Positions 8,335 to 16,888 of a stretch of DNA of 64,000 nucleotides are shown here, in pieces. The stretch's first letter is position 1, and each line of letters opens with the position of its first letter. The notes under the pieces were generated by a model. The model was not told the origin of the DNA. It worked only from the letters and a program-made list of their open reading frames with translations, and did no database searches. Position numbers and translations under genes: made by a program. The DNA is from JBCDJG01 sp038748065 (lineage in GTDB: Bacteria; Pseudomonadota; Gammaproteobacteria; Pseudomonadales; Halieaceae): NCBI GenBank assembly GCA_038748065.1, contig JBCDJG010000022.1:12927-76926 (forward strand), in the 5' to 3' direction.

Positions 8335-9690
8335 CTAAAGCCGGGCAAAATCGTTATACAGGGCAAGCATCATGATGCCCAACACCAGAACCAAGCCAAC
8401 CTGGTAGCCCAAGGCCTGTATCTTCTCAGGAACAGGCCGCCCGGCCAACAGCTCCACCGTGTAGTACATCAGGTGGCCGCCATCCAGCACCGGTATGGGT
8501 AACAGATTCAATACCCCCAAACTGACACTGAGCAAGGCCAGAAAGCCCACCCAGGACTCCAGCCCTGACTTGGCTGAAGCGCTCGCCACTTTAGCAATGG
8601 TGATGGGGCCGCTCAAGTTTTTTGGCGAGATCAGCCCCTGGATCATTTTCTTGATTGAATTGAGCGTAAAGCTCACCAGCTCACCGGTTCTGACCACCGC
8701 CGCACTCATGGCTTCAACGGGGCCGCGACTGAATTCACGGATCAGCTCAGGCGGCATCTCCGGCAGGGCAACACTGACGCCGACGCGACCGATCACTTCA
8801 CCGCCTGGCAGCTCCATGCGCTCTGGCACAATATCGCCGAACAAGACGCGTGCATCGCGCTCATATTCCACCGTAATGCGCTCGCCCGGGCGCGCCTTCA
8901 CATAGTCTACCCAGTCTGACCACAGCGGCATCGGGGTGCCGTCGGCGCTGATCAGCCTGTCACCGGCCTGGAAGCCGGCCGCCTCGGCGGGACTATTCGC
9001 CAGCACCTCCTGAAAAACGGGCTCAACGTCGGGGGAGTACATGCGAATGCCCAGACAGCCAAACAGGTCAGGCTGCTCCTCGTCAGACAGCCAGCGCTCT
9101 ATCGGGCCTTCACTTTCATAGACCACGCTGGAATCGGGGTACTTGACGGAGAAGCTGATCTCCCCGGTATCGCCGATACGGTCAAGCAGACGAAAGCTCA
9201 GGGCCTGCCAGGTCGGGGTGGCTTCGCCGTCGATGGCAACGATCTCCTGCCCTGCCTCCAGCCCGGCCATATACGCCACCGAGCCCTCCTCCACGTCGCC
9301 AATCAGCGGCGCGTAGCCACTTTCACCGTTCAGAAATAGCGCCCAGTAGGCGAGGATCGCCAGGGCAAAATTGGCCAGCGGCCCGGCCGCTACAATGGCG
9401 ATACGCGATAGCACCGGCTTGCGATTGAAGGCTTGGTCCAGCTCCGCCTCGGGGACATCACCCTCACGCTCGTCCAGCATTTTCACATAGCCGCCCAGGG
9501 GGATAGCCGCCACGCTGAACTCCGTCCCCTGTCGATCGCGCCTCGTGTATAGCGGTTTACCAAAACCTATGGAGAAGCGCAGCACCTTAACCCCGCAGCG
9601 CCGCGCGACCCAAAAGTGACCCCATTCATGTACCGCCACCAGGATGGCGATAGTGATCAGGGTGACAGCTATGGTGTACATCAACTCCAT
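8335..9690 (-). CDS. rseP: Site-2 intramembrane metalloprotease RseP
   Basis: RseP cleaves membrane-bound anti-sigma factors (RseA type) after DegS in the sigma-E envelope stress response, and also clears signal peptides. The 451-residue protein has the zinc motif HEWGH at residues 21-25 in the first membrane helix. Two periplasmic PDZ domains follow, with GLEAGQEIVAIDGE and GFQAGDRLISADG as their binding loops. The second active-site motif NLLPIPVLDGGH lies in a C-terminal helix. Its place just upstream of bamA is conserved and links barrel assembly to stress signalling. Confidence 0.96.
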   Translation of the reverse strand: MELMYTIAVTLITIAILVAVHEWGHFWVARRCGVKVLRFSIGFGKPLYTRRDRQGTEFSVAAIPLGGYVKMLDEREGDVPEAELDQAFNRKPVLSRIAIVAAGPLANFALAILAYWALFLNGESGYAPLIGDVEEGSVAYMAGLEAGQEIVAIDGEATPTWQALSFRLLDRIGDTGEISFSVKYPDSSVVYESEGPIERWLSDEEQPDLFGCLGIRMYSPDVEPVFQEVLANSPAEAAGFQAGDRLISADGTPMPLWSDWVDYVKARPGERITVEYERDARVLFGDIVPERMELPGGEVIGRVGVSVALPEMPPELIREFSRGPVEAMSAAVVRTGELVSFTLNSIKKMIQGLISPKNLSGPITIAKVASASAKSGLESWVGFLALLSVSLGVLNLLPIPVLDGGHLMYYTVELLAGRPVPEKIQALGYQVGLVLVLGIMMLALYNDFARL

Positions 9691-9710
9691 CAGGTCTTTC
9701 CGTCCTTAAC

Positions 9711-10931
9711 TCAGGCCTTGAGCCGGCTGCTGCTGCGCCCGTGCTCGGCCAGCCATTCTTCGGCCAATGTTCTTGCTTCCCTATCGGCTAGTTCGACCAC
9801 AGCCAGGGACTCCGGTTCAACCACGGTTGCGGATTCCAGGGTCTGTTCAATGAGCGCAGCGATATCCGTGAAGGCGATGTCACCGCGGAGAAAGGCAGCG
9901 ACGGCGACTTCATTAGCCGCATTGCAGGCAACGGTGGCCGTGCCGCCCCGCTGCATCGACTCACGCGCCAAGCGCAGGCAGGGGAAACGTGACTCGTCGG
10001 GTGCCTCAAAGTCCAGTCGCGCAGCGGCTATCAGGTCCAGTGGTGCGACACCCGCGTCCAGGCGTTCGGGCCAGCCCAGTCCATAGGCAATGGGCGTGCG
10101 CATGTCCGGGTTACCGAGCTGCGCCAATACCGAGCCATCGATGTACTGCACCATGGAATGGATAATACTCTGCGGGTGCACGACAACGTCGACCTGTGCC
10201 GGTGGCAGGTCGAACAACCAGCAGGCCTCAACAAATTCCAGGCCCTTATTCATCAGCGTAGCGGAGTCCACTGATATCTTACGTCCCATGCTCCAGTTGG
10301 GATGTGCGCAGGCCTCATCGGGTGTTGCCCGAGCAATGCGCTCAGCGCTCCAGGTTCGAAAGGGTCCCCCTGAGGCAGTTAACAGAACCTTGGCGACGCC
10401 CCGGTCGGTGGTATGACCCTCCTGATCCAGGGGCATGCACTGGAAGATCGCGTTGTGCTCACTGTCGATCGGCAACAGCCGTGCGCCGCCGTCCCGCACC
10501 GCCTGCATCAACAGGCGGCCGCCCATCACCAGTGACTCCTTGTTGGCCAGCAGCAGCGTTTTGCCGGCTCGCGCAGCGGCCAGGGCAGAGGGCAAACCCG
10601 CGGCGCCGACAATGGCCGCCATGACGGTATCGACTTCAGCGGCCTCGGCAATTTCGACGACCGCGTCCATACCCGCCAGCACTTCGGTTGCTGAGCTCGC
10701 TGGGAGCTTGCTGCGCAATTCTTCAGCTGCATCGGCATCAACCAGACAGGCGTAGCGAGGCGCGTGCACCAGGCACTGGGCGAGCATCGTATCTACCGAG
10801 GCGTGGGCCGCAAGACCGACGACGCGGTAGCGCTCGGGGTGGCGCGCAATCACGTCCAGCGTATTCACACCGATCGAGCCCGTCGAGCCGAGAACCGATA
10901 CGCTGCGTGGCTCACTCATCACATCTACCAT
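9711..10931 (-). CDS. dxr: 1-deoxy-D-xylulose 5-phosphate reductoisomerase
   Basis: Dxr (IspC) makes 2-C-methyl-D-erythritol 4-phosphate, the committed step of the MEP isoprenoid pathway, using NADPH and a divalent metal. The sequence shows the NADPH motif GSTGSIG at residues 15-21, LANKESLVMGG, the metal/substrate segment LLPIDSEHNAIFQC, and SMGRKISVDSATLMNKGLE. Length is 406 residues from ATG 10931 or 402 from ATG 10919; the first overlaps the cdsA stop by 7 bp. Adjacency to uppS and cdsA puts three lipid-precursor genes together, as in Pseudomonas. Confidence 0.97.
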   Translation of the reverse strand: MVDVMSEPRSVSVLGSTGSIGVNTLDVIARHPERYRVVGLAAHASVDTMLAQCLVHAPRYACLVDADAAEELRSKLPASSATEVLAGMDAVVEIAEAAEVDTVMAAIVGAAGLPSALAAARAGKTLLLANKESLVMGGRLLMQAVRDGGARLLPIDSEHNAIFQCMPLDQEGHTTDRGVAKVLLTASGGPFRTWSAERIARATPDEACAHPNWSMGRKISVDSATLMNKGLEFVEACWLFDLPPAQVDVVVHPQSIIHSMVQYIDGSVLAQLGNPDMRTPIAYGLGWPERLDAGVAPLDLIAAARLDFEAPDESRFPCLRLARESMQRGGTATVACNAANEVAVAAFLRGDIAFTDIAALIEQTLESATVVEPESLAVVELADREARTLAEEWLAEHGRSSSRLKA

Positions 10932-11761
10932 CCTGCCAGAAGGAGGCCCAGGGCAAACACCGGTGCGGCGCCGCAGAGGCTATCAAGTCGGTCCAGAAAA
11001 CCGCCGTGCCCGGGCAGCAGAGAGCCGCTGTCTTTACAACCACTGGACCGCTTCACCATGCTGACGGTCAGATCACCGATCACCGACGCAAAGGCTGTCA
11101 GCACGGTCACGACCATCACGGCCATCATACTGACGTGCGCCTGCTGCATGGGCAACAGCGCATACAGCACCAGCGCTACCGCGACGGCGGCAGTCATGCC
11201 ACCCCAAAACCCTTCCCAGGTTTTGGCCGGGCTGACCTCAGGCGCCAGCTTGTGTTTCCCCAGCGACTTGCCGGTGAAATAGGCCGCGATATCCGCAGAC
11301 GCCACAATGATAACCATGACGACCATCAGCAGGCCGCCACGGGGGTAGCTCAGCAGGTACACCGCGGCAAACCAACCCAGGCCGAGCACCAGCAGCCCAA
11401 TCAGGCTCCGCATCGCCTTGTTATTCCAAAGCAGCGCGCTGCCCGGATAACTCCGCACCCATAGCAGCGCGAAGGACCACCATAAACCCGCCAGCCCCAG
11501 AACGGGCTGCACCCGCTCTCGCTCCGGGCCGTCCCCCAGCCCAACTTGCACGTAGAGTGTTAGCAGACCGATCGCGAGAAGCGCAACAAACAGGGCGCGA
11601 GCCGCCAAAGATTCCCAGCCCGCCAGTCGAGACCATTCCCAGCCACCCAGGACCACCACCACGCCGAAGAACAGCGCCAGCGCCGGGAGCGGTAGAAATA
11701 CGATGGCACCCAAAAAAGTGCCGGCCAGCAGGATTGCCGTGATAATCCGCTGCTTAAGCAT
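10925..11761 (-). CDS. cdsA: Phosphatidate cytidylyltransferase
   Basis: CdsA makes CDP-diacylglycerol, the precursor of all phospholipids, in the cytoplasmic membrane. The 278-residue protein is almost entirely hydrophobic, with about eight membrane segments. It carries the family signature near the C-terminus, KRSSGCKDSGSLLPGHGGFLD, preceded by SPAKTWEGFWGG. The frame is open far upstream, but the ATG at 11761 (MLKQRIITA) is the natural start. It overlaps the uppS stop by 8 bp, so the two genes are probably translationally coupled. Confidence 0.96.
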   Translation of the reverse strand: MLKQRIITAILLAGTFLGAIVFLPLPALALFFGVVVVLGGWEWSRLAGWESLAARALFVALLAIGLLTLYVQVGLGDGPERERVQPVLGLAGLWWSFALLWVRSYPGSALLWNNKAMRSLIGLLVLGLGWFAAVYLLSYPRGGLLMVVMVIIVASADIAAYFTGKSLGKHKLAPEVSPAKTWEGFWGGMTAAVAVALVLYALLPMQQAHVSMMAVMVVTVLTAFASVIGDLTVSMVKRSSGCKDSGSLLPGHGGFLDRLDSLCGAAPVFALGLLLAGW

Positions 11762-12536
11762 TGTTGTCCATATCTGCGACGATGCCGTCGGGCTCGCGCA
11801 GCCCAAAGCGGCGTTCGCGTCGGCTATAGTCTGCCAGCGCTCGTGCGAACTCGAGCTCGCCAAAATCCGGCCATAGGGTGTTGGTGAAGTAGAGCTCGCT
11901 GTACGCGAAATGCCACAGCATGAAGTTACTGATGCGCGCATCGCCTCCCGTGCGGATACACAGGTCTGGTTTGGGCAGATCGGCAATGGCGACCTGCTCA
12001 TCCAACAGCGCAGGCGTTATTTCCTCGGGCGTCAGTTGCCCTCGCTGCACTCGCTCTGCCAGCAGTCTCGCCGCATGGGCAATATCCCAGTGGCCGCCGT
12101 AATCGACAGCGATCACCATCGTCGCGGCGCGATTATCCTGCGTCAGTCGCTCGCTACGCTGCATCAAACGCTGCAATCGCTCGCTAAAGCGATCACGCCG
12201 ACCGATAAAGCGCAGGCGTACGCCGTCTTTGTTCAGCTCCCGCACTTCGTTGCGCAGGTAAAGCGATAACAGAGCCAGCAAAGAGCGGACCTCGGGGACC
12301 GGCCTGCCCCAATTCTCGCTGGAAAAGGCAAACAGTGTCAGCACTTCTACGCCGTGGTCGCGGCAGGCCCTGAGCACTCCTCGCACCGCCTCCACGCCTG
12401 CTCGATGGCCCGCCGCGCCGGGCAGGCCACCGCGCCTGGCCCAGCGGTTATTGCCGTCCATGATGATAGCGACGTGCCTGGGAATAACCCGGTCCTTTTC
12501 AGGCCCCGTGCCAGGTTGGTCTTGGGAGGCGGGCAT
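11754..12536 (-). CDS. uppS: Undecaprenyl diphosphate synthase
   Basis: UppS condenses eight isopentenyl units onto farnesyl diphosphate to make the C55 carrier lipid for peptidoglycan and O-antigen. The 260-residue protein has the catalytic block AIIMDGNNRWARR with Asp27, then GHRAGVEAVR, FAFSSENWGRP and the C-terminal PDLCIRTGGDARISNFMLWH and YFTNTLWPDF. The ATG at 12536 sits 7 bp after the frr stop; longer versions would run antisense through frr without conserved sequence. Confidence 0.97.
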   Translation of the reverse strand: MPASQDQPGTGPEKDRVIPRHVAIIMDGNNRWARRGGLPGAAGHRAGVEAVRGVLRACRDHGVEVLTLFAFSSENWGRPVPEVRSLLALLSLYLRNEVRELNKDGVRLRFIGRRDRFSERLQRLMQRSERLTQDNRAATMVIAVDYGGHWDIAHAARLLAERVQRGQLTPEEITPALLDEQVAIADLPKPDLCIRTGGDARISNFMLWHFAYSELYFTNTLWPDFGELEFARALADYSRRERRFGLREPDGIVADMDNNA

Positions 12537-12543
12537 GCGTGGA

Positions 12544-13101
12544 TCAGATCTCGAGTAGATCTGACTCTTTCTCTTCCAGCATTTTTTCGATGCGGCTGAC
12601 GAAGCTATCAGTGAGCTTCTGTACCTCGTCCTGGCCGCGACGCTCGTCGTCCTCACCTATCTCTTTCTCTTTGACCAGCTCCTTCAGCATGCCCATTGCA
12701 TCGCGACGCGCATTGCGCACGGAGACGCGCGCGGACTCTGCCTCCTGACGCGCCTGCCGAATGTAGCCCTTGCGTGTCTCTTCGGTCAGCATCGGCATCG
12801 GTATGCGAATGACCTCCCCGGCGGTCGCCGGGTTCAGGCCAAGGTCTGATTTCATGATGGCCTTTTCAATGTCGGGAATCATGGATTTATCCCAGGCGGT
12901 CAGACTCAGGGTACGCGCATCCTCAATGGTGACATTAGCCACCTGGTTCAGCGGCGTATCCGCGCCATAGTATTCCACCTTCAACCCGTCCAGCAGGCTG
13001 GGGTGCGCGCGACCCGTGCGAATCTTGTTGAAATTGTGGCCCAGCGCCTCGAGGCTCTTTTCCATCCGCTCTTTGGCTTCGACCTTGATATCGTCTATCA
13101 C
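12544..13101 (-). CDS. frr: Ribosome recycling factor
   Basis: RRF splits post-termination ribosomes together with EF-G. The 185-residue protein matches the family throughout: KVEAKERMEKSLEALGHNFNKIRTGRAHPSLLDG at the N-terminal helices, then VTIEDARTLSLTAWDKSMI in the middle domain and a long charged C-terminal helix. The start is GTG at 13101 with an AAGGAG site six bases upstream. It follows pyrH by 27 bp, an almost universal pairing. Confidence 0.97.
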   Translation of the reverse strand: MIDDIKVEAKERMEKSLEALGHNFNKIRTGRAHPSLLDGLKVEYYGADTPLNQVANVTIEDARTLSLTAWDKSMIPDIEKAIMKSDLGLNPATAGEVIRIPMPMLTEETRKGYIRQARQEAESARVSVRNARRDAMGMLKELVKEKEIGEDDERRGQDEVQKLTDSFVSRIEKMLEEKESDLLEI

Positions 13102-13128
13102 CTTATTCTCCTTCGCTGCTTGCCGGGA

Positions 13129-13854
13129 TCATTCGATCAACGTGCCGTCGTCGCCGCCTCTGACAATGTTCAGCAGCGCCCCCTGCTTTTCCATCTCAAA
13201 TACCCGGACAGGCATGTTGTGGTCGCGGCAGAGACAGATCGCTGTCAGGTCCATGACCTCCAGTTTTTTGTCCAGCACCTCGTCGTAGGTCAGGCGCTGG
13301 TATTTGACTGCGTCAGCGACCTTCATCGGATCCGCCGAATAGACCCCATCGACCTTGGTCGCCTTCAGCACGAGTTCGGCCTCAACCTCAATACCACGCA
13401 GGCAGGCCGAGGAGTCTGTGGTAAAGAAGGGGTTCCCGGTGCCCGCCGCAAAAATCACGACGTCACCGCCGTTCAACGCTCGGATCGCGTTGCGACGGTC
13501 GTAATGGTCTACCACGCCACTCATGGGGATGGAGGACATAACGCGCGTTGCGATATTCGAGCGCTCCAGGGAATCGCGCAAGGCCAAGGCATTCATGACG
13601 GTTGCCAGCATGCCCATATGATCGCCGGTGACTCGATCAAGACCAGCTGCCTGCAAGGCCGCGCCGCGAAACAGGTTGCCGCCACCGACAACGAGGCCAA
13701 CCTGCACACCGATACCAACAAGCTGGCCAATTTCAAGGGCCATCAGGTCGAGGATTTTCGGATCGATGCCAAAGCTCTCAGTGCCGGTCAGCGCTTCGCC
13801 GCTAAGCTTCAGTAGAATCCGCTTGTACTTCTTTTCACCCGATACCTGGGGCAT
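13129..13854 (-). CDS. pyrH: UMP kinase
   Basis: PyrH phosphorylates UMP to UDP and in Proteobacteria is a GTP-activated, UTP-inhibited hexamer of the amino acid kinase fold. The 241-residue protein has RILLKLSGEAL near the start, the VVGGGNLFRG glycine loop, RRNAIRALNGGDVVIFAAGTGNP and TTDSSACLRGIE. A strong GGGAGGTGA ribosome site precedes the ATG at 13854. The tsf terminator lies only about 45 bp upstream, so pyrH is either transcribed by read-through or from a promoter in that small gap; I see no convincing one. Confidence 0.97.
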   Translation of the reverse strand: MPQVSGEKKYKRILLKLSGEALTGTESFGIDPKILDLMALEIGQLVGIGVQVGLVVGGGNLFRGAALQAAGLDRVTGDHMGMLATVMNALALRDSLERSNIATRVMSSIPMSGVVDHYDRRNAIRALNGGDVVIFAAGTGNPFFTTDSSACLRGIEVEAELVLKATKVDGVYSADPMKVADAVKYQRLTYDEVLDKKLEVMDLTAICLCRDHNMPVRVFEMEKQGALLNIVRGGDDGTLIE

Positions 13855-13899
13855 GTCTCACCTCCCAAAGCTGGGGCGTATCTTACAGGACATTGCTAC

Positions 13900-13926
13900 A
13901 AAAAAAACGGGCCGACAGGCCCGTTT
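13900..13926 (-). terminator. Rho-independent terminator after tsf
   Basis: Read on the minus strand, a perfect 9-bp stem (AAACGGGCC / GGCCCGTTT) with a four-base loop is followed by a run of eight T. It begins 16 bp after the tsf stop and separates the rpsB-tsf unit from pyrH and the long downstream operon. Confidence 0.9.
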
Positions 13927-13942
13927 CCTGGCTTGGCGCCCG

Positions 13943-14800
13943 CTAGCCCTTGAGCTGCGCTGCAACCTCGTCGGCGAAGTCAACTTTCTCCACCTCGATA
14001 CCCTCTCCGACTTCAAAGCGAGCGAAGGCGACGACCTCAGCGTTGGCGCCTGCCACCAGCTTGCCAACCGTCAAATCCGGGTCCTTGACGAAGGGCTGTT
14101 CGACCAGGCTGTTCTCGGACAGGAACTTCTTGATGCGCCCACCGATCATCTTCTCGATGATCTCGGGCGGCTTGCCAGACTCCTGCGCCTGGGCAGTGAA
14201 GATTTCTTTCTCCTTGGCCACCACGTCCTCGGGCATGTCCGCCGCAGAGACAACCTGCGGATTCACCGCCGCCACATGCATTGCCACGTCACGAGCGAGG
14301 TCCTGGTCTCCGCCCTGCAGCTGCACCAGCACCGCGATTCGCTTGTTACCGTGGACATAAGAGCCCACCACGCCAGCGTCGGCGGTGACCAGTTCAATGC
14401 GGCGCACGCCAATATTCTCACCGATTTTCTGAACCAGGGATTCCCTGGCCGATTCCAGGTCGCCGGCCATCAGCGCCGCGACATCATCCTGGCGGCCTTC
14501 ATAGGCGGCATCCACGACAGACTGCACAAAGCCCAGAAAATTGTCGTCTCGGGCAACGAAATCGGTTTCGCTGTTGACCTCAACCAGTACGCCGAAACTG
14601 CCATCTTCGGCAACACGAGTCGCCACGACACCATCCGCTGCGGTGCGGCCCGCTTTTTTGGCCGCCTTCATACCGCTGGACTTACGCAGTTCCTCAATCG
14701 CCTTTTCGACATCGCCGTCGGCTTGCTTCAGCGCTTTTTTGCACTCCAGCATGCCAAGGCCGGTGCGATCACGCAGTTCTTTTACCAATGCTACAGACAT
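13943..14800 (-). CDS. tsf: Translation elongation factor Ts
   Basis: EF-Ts is the nucleotide exchange factor that recharges EF-Tu with GTP. The 285-residue protein has the N-terminal UBA-like helix bundle with VKELRDRTGLGMLECKKAL and the core TDFVARDDNF motif that contacts EF-Tu. Further conserved parts are VGSYVHGNKRIAVLVQL and a C-terminal helical region. It is 92 bp downstream of rpsB, and the spacer contains a strong GC hairpin that may adjust the S2 to EF-Ts ratio. A terminator follows. Confidence 0.97.
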   Translation of the reverse strand: MSVALVKELRDRTGLGMLECKKALKQADGDVEKAIEELRKSSGMKAAKKAGRTAADGVVATRVAEDGSFGVLVEVNSETDFVARDDNFLGFVQSVVDAAYEGRQDDVAALMAGDLESARESLVQKIGENIGVRRIELVTADAGVVGSYVHGNKRIAVLVQLQGGDQDLARDVAMHVAAVNPQVVSAADMPEDVVAKEKEIFTAQAQESGKPPEIIEKMIGGRIKKFLSENSLVEQPFVKDPDLTVGKLVAGANAEVVAFARFEVGEGIEVEKVDFADEVAAQLKG

Positions 14801-14853
14801 CAGAAATCTTCCTCTCTGGGTGGCCCCAATAAGGGGCTGGCATTCGATGATGT

Positions 14854-14878
14854 GGCCCCGGCGGACTCAGCCGGGGCC
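14854..14878 (-). promoter_or_regulatory. GC hairpin in the rpsB-tsf spacer
   Basis: A perfect 9-bp inverted repeat (GGCCCCGGC / GCCGGGGCC) with a seven-base loop lies between rpsB and tsf. There is no T-run on the tsf side, so it is more likely a processing/mRNA-stability or partial attenuation element than a full terminator. Its function is inferred from position only. Confidence 0.55.
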
Positions 14879-14891
14879 TTTACGCCAGTGT

Positions 14892-15785
14892 TTACTCGGC
14901 GGCCGCCTTGGTCTCGGCAGACTCGGCTGGTGCCTCTTCCGCCTCAGCCTCAGGAGCCTCTGCCGCAGCAGCCTCTGCCGCTGGCGCTTCAGCCGCAGCA
15001 GCCTCAACAGGGGCGGCTTCAGGAGCGGCTTCTACCGCAGCAGCTTCCTGGGCCTCTGGCGCTTCTTCGACGAACTCGTCCTTGTTGGGGATCGCTTCGC
15101 CAGCCTCTGCTTTGCCCGCCAAGCAGGCATCGGCAACCGTGGCGACATACAGCTTGATAGCGCGGATCGCGTCATCATTGCCGGGGATGATGTAGTCGAC
15201 ACCGTCCGGGTTGGAGTTGGTATCGACGATGCCGATTACCGGTATACCGAGCTTATTCGCCTCGGTCACAGCGATGCGCTCGTGATCGACATCGACAACG
15301 AACAGTGCATCTGGCAGGCCAGCCATTTCCTTGATACCGCCGATGGAGCGTTCCAGCTTATCCATCTGGCGCGTGCGCATCAGGGCTTCCTTTTTTGTCA
15401 GCTTGTCGAAGGTGCCATCCGCCTGCTGAGCTTCCAGGTCACGAAGACGCTTGATCGATGCGCGAATGGTCTTGTAGTTGGTGAGCATGCCGCCCAGCCA
15501 GCGATGGCTGACATAGGGCTGTCCGGCGCGTTCCGCCTGCTCTTTGATGATCTTGCCGGCGGCGCGCTTGGTGCCGACGAACAGGATCTTGTTCTTGTTG
15601 GCCGCGAGCGACTTCATAAAGGTGAGGGCTTCGTTGAAGGCCGGCACCGTGTGCTCGAGGTTGATGATGTGAATCTTGTTCCGGGCCCCGAAGATGTACT
15701 CATCCATCTTGGGGTTCCAGTATCGGGTCTGGTGACCAAAGTGGGCGCCCGCCTGCAGCAGGTCGCGCATGCTTACTTGCGACAT
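14892..15785 (-). CDS. rpsB: 30S ribosomal protein S2 with long Ala/Glu-rich tail
   Basis: S2 is a late-assembling protein of the 30S subunit. Residues 1-225 match the family closely: MRDLLQAGAHFGHQTRYWNP, FVGTKRAAGKIIKEQA, RWLGGMLTNYKTI and DTNSNPDGVDYIIPGNDDAI. The remaining roughly 70 residues are low-complexity Ala, Glu and Pro (AAPEAAPVEAAAAEAPAA and similar), where E. coli S2 has only a short tail (total 241 versus 297 residues here). The tail is acidic and probably disordered. The gene begins ATG 15785 after a structured leader of about 150 nt, and precedes tsf. Confidence 0.97.
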   Translation of the reverse strand: MSQVSMRDLLQAGAHFGHQTRYWNPKMDEYIFGARNKIHIINLEHTVPAFNEALTFMKSLAANKNKILFVGTKRAAGKIIKEQAERAGQPYVSHRWLGGMLTNYKTIRASIKRLRDLEAQQADGTFDKLTKKEALMRTRQMDKLERSIGGIKEMAGLPDALFVVDVDHERIAVTEANKLGIPVIGIVDTNSNPDGVDYIIPGNDDAIRAIKLYVATVADACLAGKAEAGEAIPNKDEFVEEAPEAQEAAAVEAAPEAAPVEAAAAEAPAAEAAAAEAPEAEAEEAPAESAETKAAAE

Positions 15786-15935
15786 AGATAGTTACCTTGT
15801 ATTTGGGTTAGTCCTCCACATATCCCATGCTTCAAACCAGCTAGCCGGCACCCTGAAGCACGTGACGATATGTGTGTGTCGTTTAATTTCTTCCGCCAGA
15901 CCGCCAGACTCGTCCGGCACGCCCCGCTGGGAAGG
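15786..15935 (-). ncRNA. Structured rpsB mRNA leader (probable S2 autoregulatory element)
   Basis: Between the proposed promoter and the rpsB start lies a leader of about 150 nt. It contains a stem GCTTCA / TGAAGC (15829-15834 with 15854-15859) enclosing a further near-palindrome. Next comes a GGG...CCC hairpin at 15805-15826 with ATATGTGGAGG in its loop, close to the start codon. S2-mediated feedback through a conserved leader is established in E. coli and other gammaproteobacteria, and the size and sequence style fit. That this copy binds S2 is an inference. Confidence 0.5.
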
Positions 15936-15940
15936 CGCGC

Positions 15941-15968
15941 TTTATACCACATGCGGCAGGCTGATTAA
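15941..15968 (-). promoter_or_regulatory. Putative sigma-70 promoter of rpsB-tsf
   Basis: On the minus strand, TATAAA (15946 to 15941) is preceded at 16 bp by TTAATC. It is followed by a GC-only discriminator (GCGCGCC), the pattern of stringently controlled ribosomal promoters. The -35 box is weak; the -10 and discriminator carry the call. Confidence 0.5.
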
Positions 15969-16034
15969 AGCGAAAAGCGGGGCAAATCAAGGGGCTAGCC
16001 ACGCCCGCAGTCCCCATTCCACTGACGATTGCGG

Positions 16035-16040
16035 TAGAAT
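16035..16040 (+). promoter_or_regulatory. Putative -10 box for map
   Basis: TAGAAT lies 67 bp upstream of the map start codon in the shared map/rpsB intergenic region. The spacing gives a leader of about 60 nt containing a small hairpin (CGACGC / GCGTCG). No good -35 was recognised. Confidence 0.3.
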
Positions 16041-16107
16041 GTGCCTCCCGCGACGCCCCCTGCGTCGTCAAAAACACGTTTTTGCGCTAAAAATCAATAG
16101 GTTACAA

Positions 16108-16881
16108 ATGGGTGTCTCGATAAAGACCGCCGCCGAGATCGATAAGATGCGCACCGCCGGCGCCCTCGCCGCACAGTGCCTGGAAATGATCCGGCCCCAC
16201 GTTGAAGTGGGCATCACGACTGGAGAACTCGATCGAATATGTCACGAGTTCATCACCGGGACCCAGCAGGCGGTTCCGGCTCCACTCAACTATCACGGCT
16301 TTCCCAAGTCCATTTGTACCTCGGTGAACGAAGTGGTTTGCCACGGCATCCCCTCGGAGAGCAAGCGCCTGAAAAACGGTGACATCATCAACATCGACGT
16401 CACCGTGATTAAAGACGGCTTCCATGGCGATAGCAGCATCATGGTGCTGGTCGGCGATGTGCAGCCCCATGCGCGGCGTCTGGTCACCATCACCCAGGAG
16501 TGCCTCTACAAAGCCCTGGACATCGTAAGGCCGGGCACAACCCTGGGCGACATTGGCCATGTCATCCAACAGCACGCCGAAAAAAACTATTACTCAGTGG
16601 TGCGCGAGTACTGTGGCCACGGCATCGGCCAGATCTTTCATGAGGACCCCCAGGTCTTGCACTACGGACGTAGCGGTACCGGTCTCGTACTCGAGGAGGG
16701 CATGACCTTTACCATTGAGCCCATGATCAACGCCGGTCGCCGCCATACCAAACTCAATCAGAAGGACGGTTGGACCGTTACGACGCGGGATGGCCGGCTT
16801 TCTGCTCAGTGGGAACATACGCTGGGCGTGACCGCTGACGGCTGTGAGATCTTCACCCGCCGTTCAGAGGAGAGCTTTTAG
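16108..16881 (+). CDS. map: Methionine aminopeptidase, type I
   Basis: Map removes the initiator methionine from nascent proteins. The 257-residue protein contains the full set of dimetal ligands in order: Asp pair (NIDVTVIKDGFHGDSS), His (GHGIGQIFHEDP), Glu (FTIEPMI) and Glu (SAQWEHTLGV). The frame is open far upstream, but the ATG at 16108 begins the conserved VSIKTAAEIDKMRTAG. It is divergent from rpsB, as in many relatives, and is followed 7 bp later by glnD. Confidence 0.97.
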   Translation: MGVSIKTAAEIDKMRTAGALAAQCLEMIRPHVEVGITTGELDRICHEFITGTQQAVPAPLNYHGFPKSICTSVNEVVCHGIPSESKRLKNGDIINIDVTVIKDGFHGDSSIMVLVGDVQPHARRLVTITQECLYKALDIVRPGTTLGDIGHVIQQHAEKNYYSVVREYCGHGIGQIFHEDPQVLHYGRSGTGLVLEEGMTFTIEPMINAGRRHTKLNQKDGWTVTTRDGRLSAQWEHTLGVTADGCEIFTRRSEESF

Positions 16882-16888
16882 GCTGGCC

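Noticed and set aside
10340..10366. GGTTCGAA tRNA T-loop-like sequence
   Set aside because: It lies inside dxr, and no acceptor stem, anticodon arm or CCA-side pairing surrounds it.
13628..15157. 509-codon plus-strand ORF opposite pyrH, tsf and rpsB
   Set aside because: High-GC antisense frame across three conserved genes and a terminator; the translation is low-complexity and matches nothing.
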